NCBI GenBank assembly: GCA_963743285.1
Contig: CAVUPF010000011.1
Location: 186,001 to 250,000 of the forward strand
DNA length: 64,000 nt
Direction: 5' to 3'
Source: CAVUPF01 sp963743285
GTDB taxonomy: Bacteria; Actinomycetota; Thermoleophilia; Solirubrobacterales; 70-9
The notes under the pieces were generated by a model, which was given only the letters and a program-made list of their open reading frames with translations, was not told the origin of the DNA and did not search any database. The position numbers and the translations under genes are program-made. Shown piece by piece: positions 8,055 to 16,111 of the stretch (its first letter is position 1; each line of letters starts with the position of its first letter).

Positions 8055-8516
8055 GTGATCTATCTGCTCAGGCACGGCGACGCGGAGGACGAGGGCAGCG
8101 ACGATGCGGCGCGCCAGCTGACCTCGAAGGGAGAACGCCAGGCGCTGGCCGCCGGGCGCGCCCTGGCAGCCCTCGGAGCGGAGATTGACGCTTGCCTGAC
8201 GAGCCCCAAGGTAAGGGCGGCGCAGACGGCCCGCCTCGCCTGTCAAGGGATAGGGATCAAGCCTGAGGAGGCCGCGGAGCTGCGCGGCGGCGGGTTCGAC
8301 GCGCTCGAGCTGTCCGCCGGGCGCGGCGACGTCCTGCTGGTCGGCCACGAGCCCGACTTCTCGGCCGAGATCAGCCGGCTGACCGGCGCCCGCGTGAAGC
8401 TGCGCAAGGGCGGCCTCGCGGCGCTTGACAGCGGCAAGCTCTTCGCCCTGCTCAGGCCGCGGGAGCTCGCGATGATCGCAGCCGGCGCGCCGCCGGCACG
8501 TAGACAAGCAGGGTGA
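8055..8516 (+). CDS. SixA-like histidine phosphatase
   Basis: 153 aa, the small size of the SixA branch of the histidine phosphatase superfamily. The catalytic RHG is at residues 6-8 (YLLRHGDAED), the second arginine region is TSPKVRAAQTA, and the second catalytic His is in LLVGHEPDF. SixA enzymes remove phosphate from phosphohistidine proteins such as HPt domains or the PTS carrier; the actual partner is unknown. GTG start, no strong ribosome-binding site. The last 65 nt overlap the convergent DUF1275 gene, where both frames still look like coding sequence. Confidence 0.85.
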   Translation: MIYLLRHGDAEDEGSDDAARQLTSKGERQALAAGRALAALGAEIDACLTSPKVRAAQTARLACQGIGIKPEEAAELRGGGFDALELSAGRGDVLLVGHEPDFSAEISRLTGARVKLRKGGLAALDSGKLFALLRPRELAMIAAGAPPARRQAG

Positions 8517-9147
8517 GGAACGCGAGCGCCGCCGCGACGGCGAGCGGCAGGGGGAGGCTCGTCTTCAGCAGGAGCGCCCCCATCACCGCGCCTGTCAACA
8601 TCGCCGCGACCGCGGTGATCTTGCGTACCGAGCCCTTTCCACTCCCGCCCGCGGCAGGCGAGTCGGCGGCAAGGCCGGTGAGTGTCATCGTCAGAACTGT
8701 CGTTGTCAGGTCGGCGGCGCCAATGCGCCGAACGATCGCGTTGCGAACGCCCATCGCGAAGGCGAGCATGGCGATCACCAGATCGCCGCTGAAGTGACTC
8801 GGCTGCACGTCGATCAGCGTCGCCACGACGACTGCGGTGCCGATCACTGCGACCTCGACCGCGAGCGCCCTCGCGAGGTGGTCGGGATCGTGTCCCTCCG
8901 TCCTCGCCGCCAGGGCACCGCCCGCCCCGGCTCCGAACAGAAAGGCCCCGAGTGAGATCAGCGGTGCGATCACCGGCAACCCTCCGCTGCCAGCGATCCC
9001 GAAGCCGAGCAGGACGATGTTGCCGGTCATGTTCGCGGTGAAGACATGGCCCAACCCAAGGAAGCTTGCGGCATCGACCAACCCGGTGGTGAAGGTCAGG
9101 ACCAGGAGCGCCCGGTTCAGCGGATGCCGCACAGACGTCTCTCCCAT
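8452..9147 (-). CDS. DUF1275 (YoaK-like) membrane protein
   Basis: 231 aa integral membrane protein. The family signature near the N terminus is clear: TTGLVDAASFLGLGHVFTANMTGN (split by the first helix), with a second conserved MGVRNAIVRRIGAADLTTT around residues 137-155. About six hydrophobic helices are visible. The family is widespread but its function is not established. The 3' end overlaps the convergent SixA-like gene by 65 nt. The ATG at 9147 precedes the conserved N terminus by a short polar leader. Confidence 0.88.
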   Translation of the reverse strand: MGETSVRHPLNRALLVLTFTTGLVDAASFLGLGHVFTANMTGNIVLLGFGIAGSGGLPVIAPLISLGAFLFGAGAGGALAARTEGHDPDHLARALAVEVAVIGTAVVVATLIDVQPSHFSGDLVIAMLAFAMGVRNAIVRRIGAADLTTTVLTMTLTGLAADSPAAGGSGKGSVRKITAVAAMLTGAVMGALLLKTSLPLPLAVAAALAFLTLLVYVPAARRLRSSRAPAA

Positions 9148-9332
9148 GCGCGGCGAGCATAGCCCGCTCAGGCTGGCTGGGACCGCCGATCTGGCAAAGG
9201 TGGCGCCGATCTGTCGTGGCTGGCGGAGAGGATGATCGCTGGCAACATGCAGAAGGCGTGCGCCAGGACCTGACGCCGACGCTGTGAACTGACGCCGAGG
9301 ACGTTGAGTTCCGATTCCCCGGCGATAGCTGA

Positions 9333-9635
9333 TCGGCGACGGAGCTGCTGGGCAAGGACAAGCTCAAGCCCTGGCTGAGGCGGTTTGCCGAGCTCGGCAT
9401 CCAGATCTACCCAGACGAGGTCGTCCGCAAGGGATTCCTCTGGAACCAGACGATCTGCGTCCGCCGCTACGACTTCCTCGACTCGCCTGAGGAGGAGCGC
9501 GTCGATCAGGACCCTTTGTTCATCTGGGGCAGGATCGCCTGGGGCCTGCTGCTCGAATACGAGGTCTATGAGGACACGCAGAAGGGCGAGGAATTCGACA
9601 AGTACTTGGCCTCACAGGGCAAGATCCAATATTAC
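9333..9635 (+). pseudogene. Unidentified coding-like remnant upstream of ArsR gene
   Basis: From a TGA at 9330 an open frame runs without a stop straight into the ArsR gene. Its translation (ELLGKDKLKPWLRRFAELGI, later DQDPLFIWGRIAWGLLLEYE) looks like real protein, rich in Trp/Tyr and with normal codon use, but has no plausible start and ends abruptly at the AT-rich ArsR promoter. I do not recognise the family. The preceding 9148-9332 also holds short protein-like scraps broken by stops. The best reading is a decayed gene cut off where the ArsR unit joins; a genuine start hidden by an assembly error is the alternative. Confidence 0.4.
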
Positions 9636-9672
9636 TTGACACATATATATGTTTTAGATTATATATATCGGG
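9636..9672 (+). promoter_or_regulatory. ArsR-operon promoter with nested palindromes; probably leaderless
   Basis: TTGACA at 9636-9641, exactly 17 nt, then TTATAT at 9659-9664: a near-consensus sigma-70-type promoter. Transcription would begin about 9670, next to the GTG at 9672, so the mRNA is probably leaderless. The spacer holds the palindrome CATATATATG (9642-9651), and ATATATAT occurs on both sides of GTTTTAGATT, a plausible ArsR operator for autoregulation. The AT-rich patch stands out sharply in this GC-rich window. Confidence 0.6.
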
Positions 9673-9977
9673 TGGGAACCGTGTTTGACGCCGTGGCCGA
9701 GCCGGCCCGCCGAGAGATCCTCGACCTCCTGACCGCCGGTCCCCTTGCGGTCGGCGCAATTGCCGGGCAGGCGGGGCTGAGCCAGCCGAATGCCTCCCGG
9801 CACCTGCGCATCCTGCGCGAATCCGGCCTGGTGCTGGCCAGGCCGGATGCCCAGCGGCGGATCTATGAGCTGCGGCCGGAGGGGCTCGCCGAGCTGGAGC
9901 GCTGGCTCGCGCCCTACCGGCGCCTTTGGCACGGCAGCCTCGATCAACTCGAACGCCACCTCAAGGAAAGTGAGTGA
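9672..9977 (+). CDS. ArsR-family transcriptional repressor
   Basis: 101 aa, the size of small ArsR winged-helix regulators. It begins VFDAVAEPARREILDLL, the usual first helix, and the recognition helix region is LSQPNASRHLRILRESGLV, followed by a beta-wing with RRIYELRPEGL. No metal-binding cysteines are present, so it belongs to the non-metal branch commonly paired with SRPBCC genes. I chose the GTG at 9672 because it follows the -10 box directly; TTG 9636 in the same frame would put the promoter inside the gene. It ends 3 nt before the SRPBCC gene, forming a two-gene unit. Confidence 0.85.
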   Translation: MGTVFDAVAEPARREILDLLTAGPLAVGAIAGQAGLSQPNASRHLRILRESGLVLARPDAQRRIYELRPEGLAELERWLAPYRRLWHGSLDQLERHLKESE

Positions 9978-9980
9978 ACC

Positions 9981-10517
9981 ATGCCCGACGCAGACGCGAT
10001 CCTTCAAGACGGGAGCGGACGCTTCGTCCTTCGCTTCGAGCGCCCCCTCCCCCACCCGCCCGATCGCGTCTGGAGAGCGCTCACCGAACCAGATGAGCTG
10101 GCTGCCTGGCACCCCAGCCCCTTCGAGCTGCAGCCGCGGGTCGGCGGGCCTCTCACCTACACCAAGGGGGAGAGCTGGCCCGAGCTGCCCGACGGAGAGG
10201 TGACCGAGTACGAGCCGCCACGACTGCTCGCCCACAGCTGGGGCGGAGACGAACTTCGCTGGGAGCTGCGCCCCCACGATGGCGGCTGCCTGCTGATCCT
10301 CACCCACAGCTTCGATGACCGTTTCAAGTCGGCCCGCGACGCCGCCGGATGGCACCTCTGCCTCGCCGCGCTCTCAACCTCGCTTGACCACGAACAGGTA
10401 GGGGTGAAACCCGACGGGGAGCGACTGCCGCAGGGATGGCGAGAGCTAAACGGTCTCTATGAGGAGCGATTCGGGATCGCGCCCGAGCAAGCGACGCCTC
10501 CACCGCCGCAACGGTGA
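9981..10517 (+). CDS. SRPBCC-domain protein (AHSA1-like)
   Basis: 178 aa. The START-like fold opens with RFERPLPHPPDRVWRALTEPDELAAW, the typical first strand and helices, and closes with the long C-terminal helix GWHLCLAALSTSLDHEQ. Such Aha1-domain proteins bind small hydrophobic ligands, and in actinobacteria are often encoded directly behind an ArsR repressor, as here (3 nt apart). The ligand is unknown. The C terminus carries a short Pro-rich tail. Stop at 10517 is 8 nt from the stop of the convergent secreted-protein gene. Confidence 0.85.
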   Translation: MPDADAILQDGSGRFVLRFERPLPHPPDRVWRALTEPDELAAWHPSPFELQPRVGGPLTYTKGESWPELPDGEVTEYEPPRLLAHSWGGDELRWELRPHDGGCLLILTHSFDDRFKSARDAAGWHLCLAALSTSLDHEQVGVKPDGERLPQGWRELNGLYEERFGIAPEQATPPPPQR

Positions 10518-10525
10518 GGGGGTCG

Positions 10526-11083
10526 CTATTGACCCGGAGCGACCGAGTTCGTTTCGTCCAGCTTCGCGTCGAACTTCACCGGCTTCTTGGTGGTGCAGGG
10601 CCCGCCCTTCACCGTCACCGTCCCGTTGATCGCGGTTGGACTGGCGACCGAACCGGCGATCGTCACCTTCAACGTAAACGGTTTCACCGAGCTGCCGAGC
10701 GGGACCTCACCCGGCGTCTTGATCGTTTTTGTGAAGCCGAACTTGCCATGAGAGAGCTTCAACTTCGCGCCCGGAAAGCCGAAGAGCGCGAAGGGGCTTT
10801 CGTGGAATCCGTGGTTCTTCTTCGCCTTGGGGCATTGCACCGAACCACCGCTCAGCGCGTACTGGCTGCCGAGCGCGGCCGACCCCTGCTCGATCGCCTT
10901 GCCGCTGGTGCTGGTGACGAGCGTGAGGACCACCCCGTGTTTGCGGCCACCGATCGTGTAGGCCTTCCCCCCCTTTGGCAGCGGCGCCGCCAGCGCCATG
11001 CCGACGAGTAGCAAAGCAACCAGTCCGGTAGCAAGAGCTGCAGTCCTTAGCAGGCGATTGGCAAACAAGCGGGCCTCCATCAC
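10526..11083 (-). CDS. Secreted protein of unknown function
   Basis: 185 aa. A basic start (MMEARLFANRLLR) leads into a hydrophobic segment (LATGLVALLLVGMALA) ending at a likely signal-peptidase site ALA-AP, so it is probably exported. The mature part is rich in Gly, Lys and Thr with beta-strand patterns (GKAYTIGGRKHGVVLTLVTS; TLKVTIAGSVASPTAING) and two cysteines, compatible with an extracellular beta-sandwich. I recognise no family. It is monocistronic; the 258-nt gap on its 5' side to the DUF4234 gene must contain both divergent promoters, but I see no clear boxes there. Confidence 0.7.
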   Translation of the reverse strand: MMEARLFANRLLRTAALATGLVALLLVGMALAAPLPKGGKAYTIGGRKHGVVLTLVTSTSGKAIEQGSAALGSQYALSGGSVQCPKAKKNHGFHESPFALFGFPGAKLKLSHGKFGFTKTIKTPGEVPLGSSVKPFTLKVTIAGSVASPTAINGTVTVKGGPCTTKKPVKFDAKLDETNSVAPGQ

Positions 11084-11341
11084 AGGTAGCGGTGGCAGAC
11101 CACATTAAAGGATGTAAAGGAAACCGACCGCACGACCGGCTCAGTCGCAATCGAAGACACGCCGGGCGATGCCTCGAGGCTCTCACGCCTCCTCGTCCAG
11201 CTCAAGCACAGCTATGCCCTCCAACACCGGTGCGGGAGGATCATCGGGTAGTTGCTGACGAAGATCACCTAACCGCAAACGGCCATTCCACCGTGAAGTA
11301 GTGTCATCGCCAACCGACGAGTGGGGAGAAACGAGGCTCAG

Positions 11342-11827
11342 ATGGCTTACGAGATGCAGATCCGCGGCAGCGAGGACAAGGTGAAGATCCGCAGTCCCTG
11401 GGCCGCCGCCCTGCTGCCGATCATCACGCTCGGCATCTATCACCTCGTCTGGTGGTACCGGATCAATCGGGAGATGCGCGATTACGGCCGCGCCAAGGGC
11501 TATGACCTCGGCCAGAGCCCGACCAACTCGGTGCTCGCCCTGTTCCCGGGAGGCCTGATCATCGTGCCGGCGCTGATCACCTACTGGCGGGGGACCAGGC
11601 GCGTCCAGGGAAGCGCCGGCCTCAGCAATCACGAGCCCGTCAACGGCTGGATCGCCCTGATCCTCTACCTGCTCCTGGCCCCGGGGCTGTGGGCCTACCT
11701 GCAGTCCTCGCTGAACACCATCTGGCGCTCGGAGGCTGAAGCGCTGGCAGGCCATCCAGCCCCCCCGGCCCCCTCCGACCGGATGCCTCCGCCCCTCCCC
11801 CAGGATCCGGCATCTCCAGCTCAGTAG
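11342..11827 (+). CDS. DUF4234 membrane protein
   Basis: 161 aa from the ATG at 11342, which has GAGG about 6 nt upstream; an in-frame GTG at 11321 lacks a ribosome-binding site. The N-terminal signature KIRSPWAAALLPIITLGIYH and WWYRINREMRDYG is characteristic of DUF4234. Three or so membrane helices are visible (11-30, ~60-75, ~100-120), followed by a Pro-rich cytoplasmic or external tail (APPAPSDRMPPPLPQDP). Function is unknown. Confidence 0.8.
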   Translation: MAYEMQIRGSEDKVKIRSPWAAALLPIITLGIYHLVWWYRINREMRDYGRAKGYDLGQSPTNSVLALFPGGLIIVPALITYWRGTRRVQGSAGLSNHEPVNGWIALILYLLLAPGLWAYLQSSLNTIWRSEAEALAGHPAPPAPSDRMPPPLPQDPASPAQ

Positions 11828-12131
11828 CCCAACCCGCACCGCTCGCTGCTTGACCGACTCAGGCGCGGAGGCGAGGAGCCGAAGCGGTCGGTGACCGATC
11901 TGAATGCGCAGCTGACCATGGCTGCGTCAGCGAAACGCAGCCTCGACGAAGCCGAGGCTTGCACTGCTGGAAAGCCTGAACTGGTAATCGAGGGCCGCAT
12001 TGACGCGACTCCTCTCACTGGGCGCGATCGCGCGAATCGCGCCAACGGCAAGCCGACCAGCAGACCGGACCCAGCCGGTTCCCTATAGCCTCCCGGGCCG
12101 ACTTCACGAACCATAAGGAGAGCGCAGACTG
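11828..12131. other. Non-coding interval before an SDR gene
   Basis: 304 nt with no convincing gene. A 65-codon frame at 11891-12088 lacks homology-like features. A small hairpin (AGCCTCG, 7-nt loop, CGAGGCT, around 11938-11958) may terminate the DUF4234 transcript weakly. AAGGAG at 12116-12121 is the ribosome-binding site of the following gene. Confidence 0.4.
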
Positions 12132-12962
12132 ATGGGAATTCTCGATGGGAAAGCGGCAATCGTCACCGGCTCGGCGCGCGGGATCGGCCGGGCCACAGCG
12201 GAGCTGTTCGCCAGCGAGGGCGCCAAGGTCCTGATCAACGACCTCGACGCCGACATCGCCGAGCAGACGGCCGGCGAGATCGACGGCGAGACCGCCGTCC
12301 ACGCGGGCGACCTGACCAAGGCCAACGCCGCCGACGAGCTGGTCGCCGCCGCTGTCGAGGCCTTCGGTTCGGTCGACATCGTCGTCAACAACGCCGGCTA
12401 CACCTGGGACGGCGTGGTGCATCGGATGAGCGACGAGCAGTTCCAGGCGATGCTGGATATCCACACGATCGTCCCCTTCCGGATCACCCGAGCGCTCGCC
12501 CCCCACTGGCGCGAGGCCGCCAAGGCGGAGCGAGGCGAGGGCAGGGAGGTCTTCCGCAAGCTGATCAACGTCTCCTCGATCTCGGGGACGATGGGCAACG
12601 CCGGCCAGGCCAACTACTCCGCCGCCAAGGCCGGCGTCGTCGGCCTGACCAAGACCCTCGCCAAGGAGTGGGGCCAGTTCAAGGTCAACGTCAACGCGGT
12701 TGCCTTCGGCTTCGTCGAGACGCGCCTCACCGCGGCCAAGGAGGCCGGCGGCGAGATGACCTCCCCGACCGGCGAGAAGATTGAGCTCGGAATCCCCGAG
12801 CAGATGCGGGCGATGGCCTCGGCGATCATCCCGCTCGGCCGCCCTGCCCAGCCCGAGGAGGCGGCCGGCCCGGTCCTCTTCCTGGCCTCACCGCTCGCCA
12901 ACTACGTGCACGGCCAGGTCCTCAACGTCACAGGCGGCCAGTTCGGAGGGATGTACATCTGA
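12132..12962 (+). CDS. SDR, 3-oxoacyl-[ACP/CoA] reductase-like
   Basis: 276 aa classical short-chain dehydrogenase. TGSARGIGR (residues 13-21) binds NAD(P); NNAG follows strand 4; the catalytic Ser is in INVSSISGT and the Tyr-Lys pair in ANYSAAKAG. The C terminus ends QVLNVTGGQFGGMYI, close to FabG-type reductases, so reduction of a 3-ketoacyl thioester or oxidation of a 3-hydroxyacyl-CoA is likely. AAGGAG 10 nt upstream supports the ATG. The stop overlaps or abuts the Ddn-like gene. Confidence 0.88.
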   Translation: MGILDGKAAIVTGSARGIGRATAELFASEGAKVLINDLDADIAEQTAGEIDGETAVHAGDLTKANAADELVAAAVEAFGSVDIVVNNAGYTWDGVVHRMSDEQFQAMLDIHTIVPFRITRALAPHWREAAKAERGEGREVFRKLINVSSISGTMGNAGQANYSAAKAGVVGLTKTLAKEWGQFKVNVNAVAFGFVETRLTAAKEAGGEMTSPTGEKIELGIPEQMRAMASAIIPLGRPAQPEEAAGPVLFLASPLANYVHGQVLNVTGGQFGGMYI

Positions 12963-13006
12963 GCAGCGAGGCGACAGAGGGCAGGTCAAAGGTCCCCTAC
13001 CTCGAT

Positions 13007-13450
13007 GTGGCGGACCATATCTGGCCTGCTCTGCGTCGCTTCATGGCTGCCCACACGCTCCTTTACCGAACGACCGGCGGACGGCTCGGGCACTCGATCC
13101 CCGGGGTTGGCGGCAAGATGCTGCTGCTCGACCACGTCGGCGCGAAGAGCGGCGTCAGGCGAACCTCCCCATTGCTCTACATCCCTGACGGCGAGAACGT
13201 CTTCGTGATCGCCTCCAAGGGTGGCTTTCCCAGACACCCTGCCTGGTTTCACAACCTGATCGCCAACCCCGACACGACGGCCCAGATCGGCGCCGAGCAC
13301 CGCCCGGTCCGCGCCCGCCTCGCCACCCCCGAGGAGCGCCAGCGCCTCTGGCCGCTCGCGGTCAAGACCTACCACGGATATGCCGACTACCAGGCGCGCA
13401 GCCGCGGCCGCGAGATCCCAATCGTCATCCTCGAGCCGCGCCAGCCCTAG
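13007..13450 (+). CDS. Ddn-like deazaflavin (F420)-dependent nitroreductase-family protein
   Basis: 147 aa from GTG 13007. The split-barrel FMN/F420 fold signature is strong: GAKSGVRRTSPLLYI, VFVIASKGGFPRHPAWFHNL and NPDTTAQIG. Members such as mycobacterial Ddn reduce quinones or other substrates with F420H2; the physiological substrate here is unknown. The GTG has no ribosome-binding site. An in-frame CTG at 12959, overlapping the upstream TGA and preceded by GGAGGG 8 nt away, would add 16 residues (SSEATEGRSKVPYLDV) and may be the true start. It forms a unit with the preceding SDR. Confidence 0.85.
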   Translation: MADHIWPALRRFMAAHTLLYRTTGGRLGHSIPGVGGKMLLLDHVGAKSGVRRTSPLLYIPDGENVFVIASKGGFPRHPAWFHNLIANPDTTAQIGAEHRPVRARLATPEERQRLWPLAVKTYHGYADYQARSRGREIPIVILEPRQP

Positions 13451-13461
13451 CCACTCGCGTC

Positions 13462-14319
13462 TCAGCCCTTCGGTCGACGCTCCTCGGCGACCGGCTCGCC
13501 GCCCTCGCCGACGATCGCGTCGGGCGGCCACGGGCCGGCCCAGTTGTCGCGGGCACCGTCGATCGTAATCGTCGTGCCGGAGAAGAAATCCCCGGCTGGC
13601 GAGGCGAGGTAGGCGATCAGCCAGGCGATCTCCTCGGGCCTGCCTGCTCGGCCGATCGGGATCGAGTGCTCCAGATTGTCGATCACGACCTGCGGGTACT
13701 TGGTCATCAGCGTCTCGGTCGCAAACTGGCCCGCCGCCAGCGCGCAGGTCCTGATCCCGAACCGCGCCCACTCGACCGCCAGTGTCCGCATCATGTTCTC
13801 CACGGCGGCACGTGCCGCGCCGGAATGCGCCATCCCCGGCATCCCGTTGTGGGGGGATAGGGTGACGCTCAGTACCTTGCCGCCGCCCTGGGGGATGAAG
13901 GCCTTGGTCGCCGCCGCGTGAGTCATCAGCCAGGTCCCCTGCACGTTCAGCTCGATCACCGTGCGAAAGCCCTTCGGGGTAATCGCCTCGGCCGGGCTGA
14001 GGAACTGCCCGCCGGCGTTATTAATGAGCACGTCGAGCCGCTCGTGGCGATCGAGCACGCCGTCAAAGAGCCGCGCCACCGCGTCCTCGTCACGGATGTC
14101 CATCGCTTCGCGCTCGAAGCGGCCGGGAAGATGCGCTGCCAGTCCCGCCGTCTCGGCCAGCGGCTCCTCCCGGCGCCCGCAGCCGATCACGACCGCGCCG
14201 AGGCGCGCCAGCTCCAGCGCCGTCGCCCGCCCGAGGCCGCTTCCCGCGCCGGAGACCACGCAGATCTGCCCGTCGAGCAGATCCGGCCTGAAGATCTGCG
14301 AATGAGCGCTCTCAGCCAT
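13462..14319 (-). CDS. SDR of the dienoyl/trans-enoyl-CoA reductase type
   Basis: 285 aa. SGAGSGLGR (24-32) binds the cofactor and NNAGGQF matches the 2,4-dienoyl-CoA and peroxisomal trans-2-enoyl-CoA reductase branch. The usual Tyr-x-x-x-Lys is absent: the region reads HSGAARAAVENMMRTLAVEW, so the Tyr is replaced as in other members of that branch. A reductase of unsaturated acyl-CoAs is the best guess. It converges on the Ddn-like gene (11-nt gap) and diverges from the MBL-fold gene across 47 nt. Confidence 0.85.
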   Translation of the reverse strand: MAESAHSQIFRPDLLDGQICVVSGAGSGLGRATALELARLGAVVIGCGRREEPLAETAGLAAHLPGRFEREAMDIRDEDAVARLFDGVLDRHERLDVLINNAGGQFLSPAEAITPKGFRTVIELNVQGTWLMTHAAATKAFIPQGGGKVLSVTLSPHNGMPGMAHSGAARAAVENMMRTLAVEWARFGIRTCALAAGQFATETLMTKYPQVVIDNLEHSIPIGRAGRPEEIAWLIAYLASPAGDFFSGTTITIDGARDNWAGPWPPDAIVGEGGEPVAEERRPKG

Positions 14320-14366
14320 TCCCGCGCAAGCCTATAGACGGCCGATCGCCGTAAGGTGAGCCCCCG

Positions 14367-15278
14367 ATGACGGTCCACGTCGAAGCCAAGTCGCTGCACG
14401 AGTCCCTGGCCGGAGGCACGCCGGGGGCCACGGTGACTGTCGAACCGATCGTCGCCGGGCACATCACCTGGTCGCTGTCGTTGATGGAGAGCCCTGGCGG
14501 TCACTTCCTCACCCTGAAGCTGCTGCGCGCCCTGCTCACCGGCAAGCCCCCGGTCTTCATCCCCGTCCCCGCCTTCCTGATCCGCCACCCCAGCGCCGGG
14601 GCGATCCTGATCGACACCGGCCTTCACCCCTCGATCGCCACCGACGGCAAGGAGAACTTCGGCAAGCTCGCCAACCGCTTCGGCAAGCCGGCGCTGGAGC
14701 CCGGCGAAGACGTACCCGCCCAGCTGCGCAAGCGCGGCATCGACCCTGGCGAGGTCCCGATTGTGGTGATGACCCACCTGCACATCGACCACACCTCGGC
14801 CATCTCGGAGTTCCCGAAGTCGACGTTCATCGTCAGCGAAGAAGAGTGGGAGGCGGCGACGCGGGGCTCACAGCCCGCACTGAACGGCTACCGCCGCACC
14901 CACTTCGACTACGCCTTCGACTACCGGACGGTCGACTTCGACCGCGGCGGCATCGACTCATACGCCACCTTCGGTCGCAGCTTCGACCTCTTCGGCGACG
15001 GCTCGGTCCGGCTCGCCTCCACCCCAGGCCACAGCGCCGGGCACATGTCTGTGATCGCCCACCTCAGCGACCGCGACTTCTTGATCGGCGGCGACGCGAT
15101 GTATACCTACCGCCAGCTTGAGAAAGACGCCCCCCTGCCACCACGCCCCTTTGACGCCCATAACTTCCGCCGCTCCCTGCAGGAGCTGCGCCTCTTTCGT
15201 CGCGAATTCCCCCACGCCGTGATCACGCCGGGGCACGACGCCGCCTTCTACGAGCAGCTCGAGTCGCGCTACGAGTAG
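14367..15278 (+). CDS. Metallo-beta-lactamase-fold hydrolase (lactonase-like)
   Basis: 303 aa. The binuclear metal site is complete: THLHIDH near residue 136, a further His in STPGHSAGH, the bridging Asp in GGDAMY, and the last His in TPGHDAAF. The layout (long N-terminal part, IDTGLHPS strand) is like AHL-lactonase-type hydrolases, but the true ester or lactone substrate cannot be read from sequence. ATG start; no strong ribosome-binding site. Its stop lies 3 nt from the stop of the convergent PlsC gene. Confidence 0.85.
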   Translation: MTVHVEAKSLHESLAGGTPGATVTVEPIVAGHITWSLSLMESPGGHFLTLKLLRALLTGKPPVFIPVPAFLIRHPSAGAILIDTGLHPSIATDGKENFGKLANRFGKPALEPGEDVPAQLRKRGIDPGEVPIVVMTHLHIDHTSAISEFPKSTFIVSEEEWEAATRGSQPALNGYRRTHFDYAFDYRTVDFDRGGIDSYATFGRSFDLFGDGSVRLASTPGHSAGHMSVIAHLSDRDFLIGGDAMYTYRQLEKDAPLPPRPFDAHNFRRSLQELRLFRREFPHAVITPGHDAAFYEQLESRYE

Positions 15279-15281
15279 GCC

Positions 15282-16055
15282 TCAGCCCTCGGGCGAGGCC
15301 TGCCCTGGGTCGGGGGGCCCCAACCCCTCGCGCAGGGTGCGGATCACGCTGCGGCGCCCCTGCTGCTCGAGCCGCGCATACATAGCCCGCACCCGGCCGA
15401 ACACCTCGCCCGCCACCTCAAGCTGGCGCTCGCGACTCGGCGAGGACTCGACCTCGTAGGTGAGGGGCTCGCCGAACTGCACTGTGACCTTCGGGAAGCG
15501 CAGCCATTTCCACCTGCGCACCGTGGCGGAGCCGTGGATCGCGACCGGGACAATCGGCACGCCCGACTCCAGCGCGATCCGGCCGATCCCGGGCCGCGGC
15601 TCGCCGAGGTTGCGCGACCGCGAGCGCCCACCTTCGACATAGACCAGCAGCATCTCGCCCTGGTCCAGGAGGGCGTAGGCGGTCCTGAAGGCCTCCTCGT
15701 CGCGCTGCCCGCGGCGCACCGGGAACACGCCCCCGTGCTTGTAGATGTAGGTGAGGACCGGCGGGCCGAAGAGCTGCGATTTGGCCATGAAGCGGACCGC
15801 GCGCCTCAGATAGACCGCGGAGAAGAAGTGGTCCATCTGGCTGAAGTGGTTGGGGGCGAGGACGAGCGGGCCGCTGCGGGGCACGTTCTCGACCCCGATC
15901 GCCCGCACCCGGTAGATCAGGACGGTCGGGATGCTGAGGATGAGGCGGGCGAGGGGATAGGTCCAGCCGACGCCCTTTCGCGCCGCCTCGTGGAACTCGG
16001 TGAAGTAGCCCGCGGGGCGCGGGTCCAGATAGACCTGTGGCTTCATCTCCGCCAT
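15282..16055 (-). CDS. 1-acyl-sn-glycerol-3-phosphate acyltransferase (PlsC-like)
   Basis: 257 aa. The acyltransferase HX4D motif is NHFSQMDHF and the second block, usually EGTRS, reads VEGGRSRS; block III appears as GVPIVPVAIHGS. A hydrophobic segment at about 34-50 (LARLILSIPTVLIYRV) probably anchors it in the membrane. The enzyme would acylate lysophosphatidate in phospholipid synthesis. The Gly for Thr in block II is a family variant, so a different acyl acceptor is possible. The ATG at 16055 is chosen because the upstream open frame is Arg-rich noise. Next upstream on the strand is glycerol kinase, fitting a glycerolipid theme. Confidence 0.85.
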   Translation of the reverse strand: MAEMKPQVYLDPRPAGYFTEFHEAARKGVGWTYPLARLILSIPTVLIYRVRAIGVENVPRSGPLVLAPNHFSQMDHFFSAVYLRRAVRFMAKSQLFGPPVLTYIYKHGGVFPVRRGQRDEEAFRTAYALLDQGEMLLVYVEGGRSRSRNLGEPRPGIGRIALESGVPIVPVAIHGSATVRRWKWLRFPKVTVQFGEPLTYEVESSPSRERQLEVAGEVFGRVRAMYARLEQQGRRSVIRTLREGLGPPDPGQASPEG

Positions 16056-16111
16056 GACGAGACGACGGCGCGGCGGCCGCCGCTGGTGCCTACCCTCGGG
16101 CGCCCCAGCGG

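Noticed and set aside
11891..12088. 65-codon frame before the SDR gene
   Set aside because: No support beyond being open; composition is unremarkable and there is no neighbour coupling.
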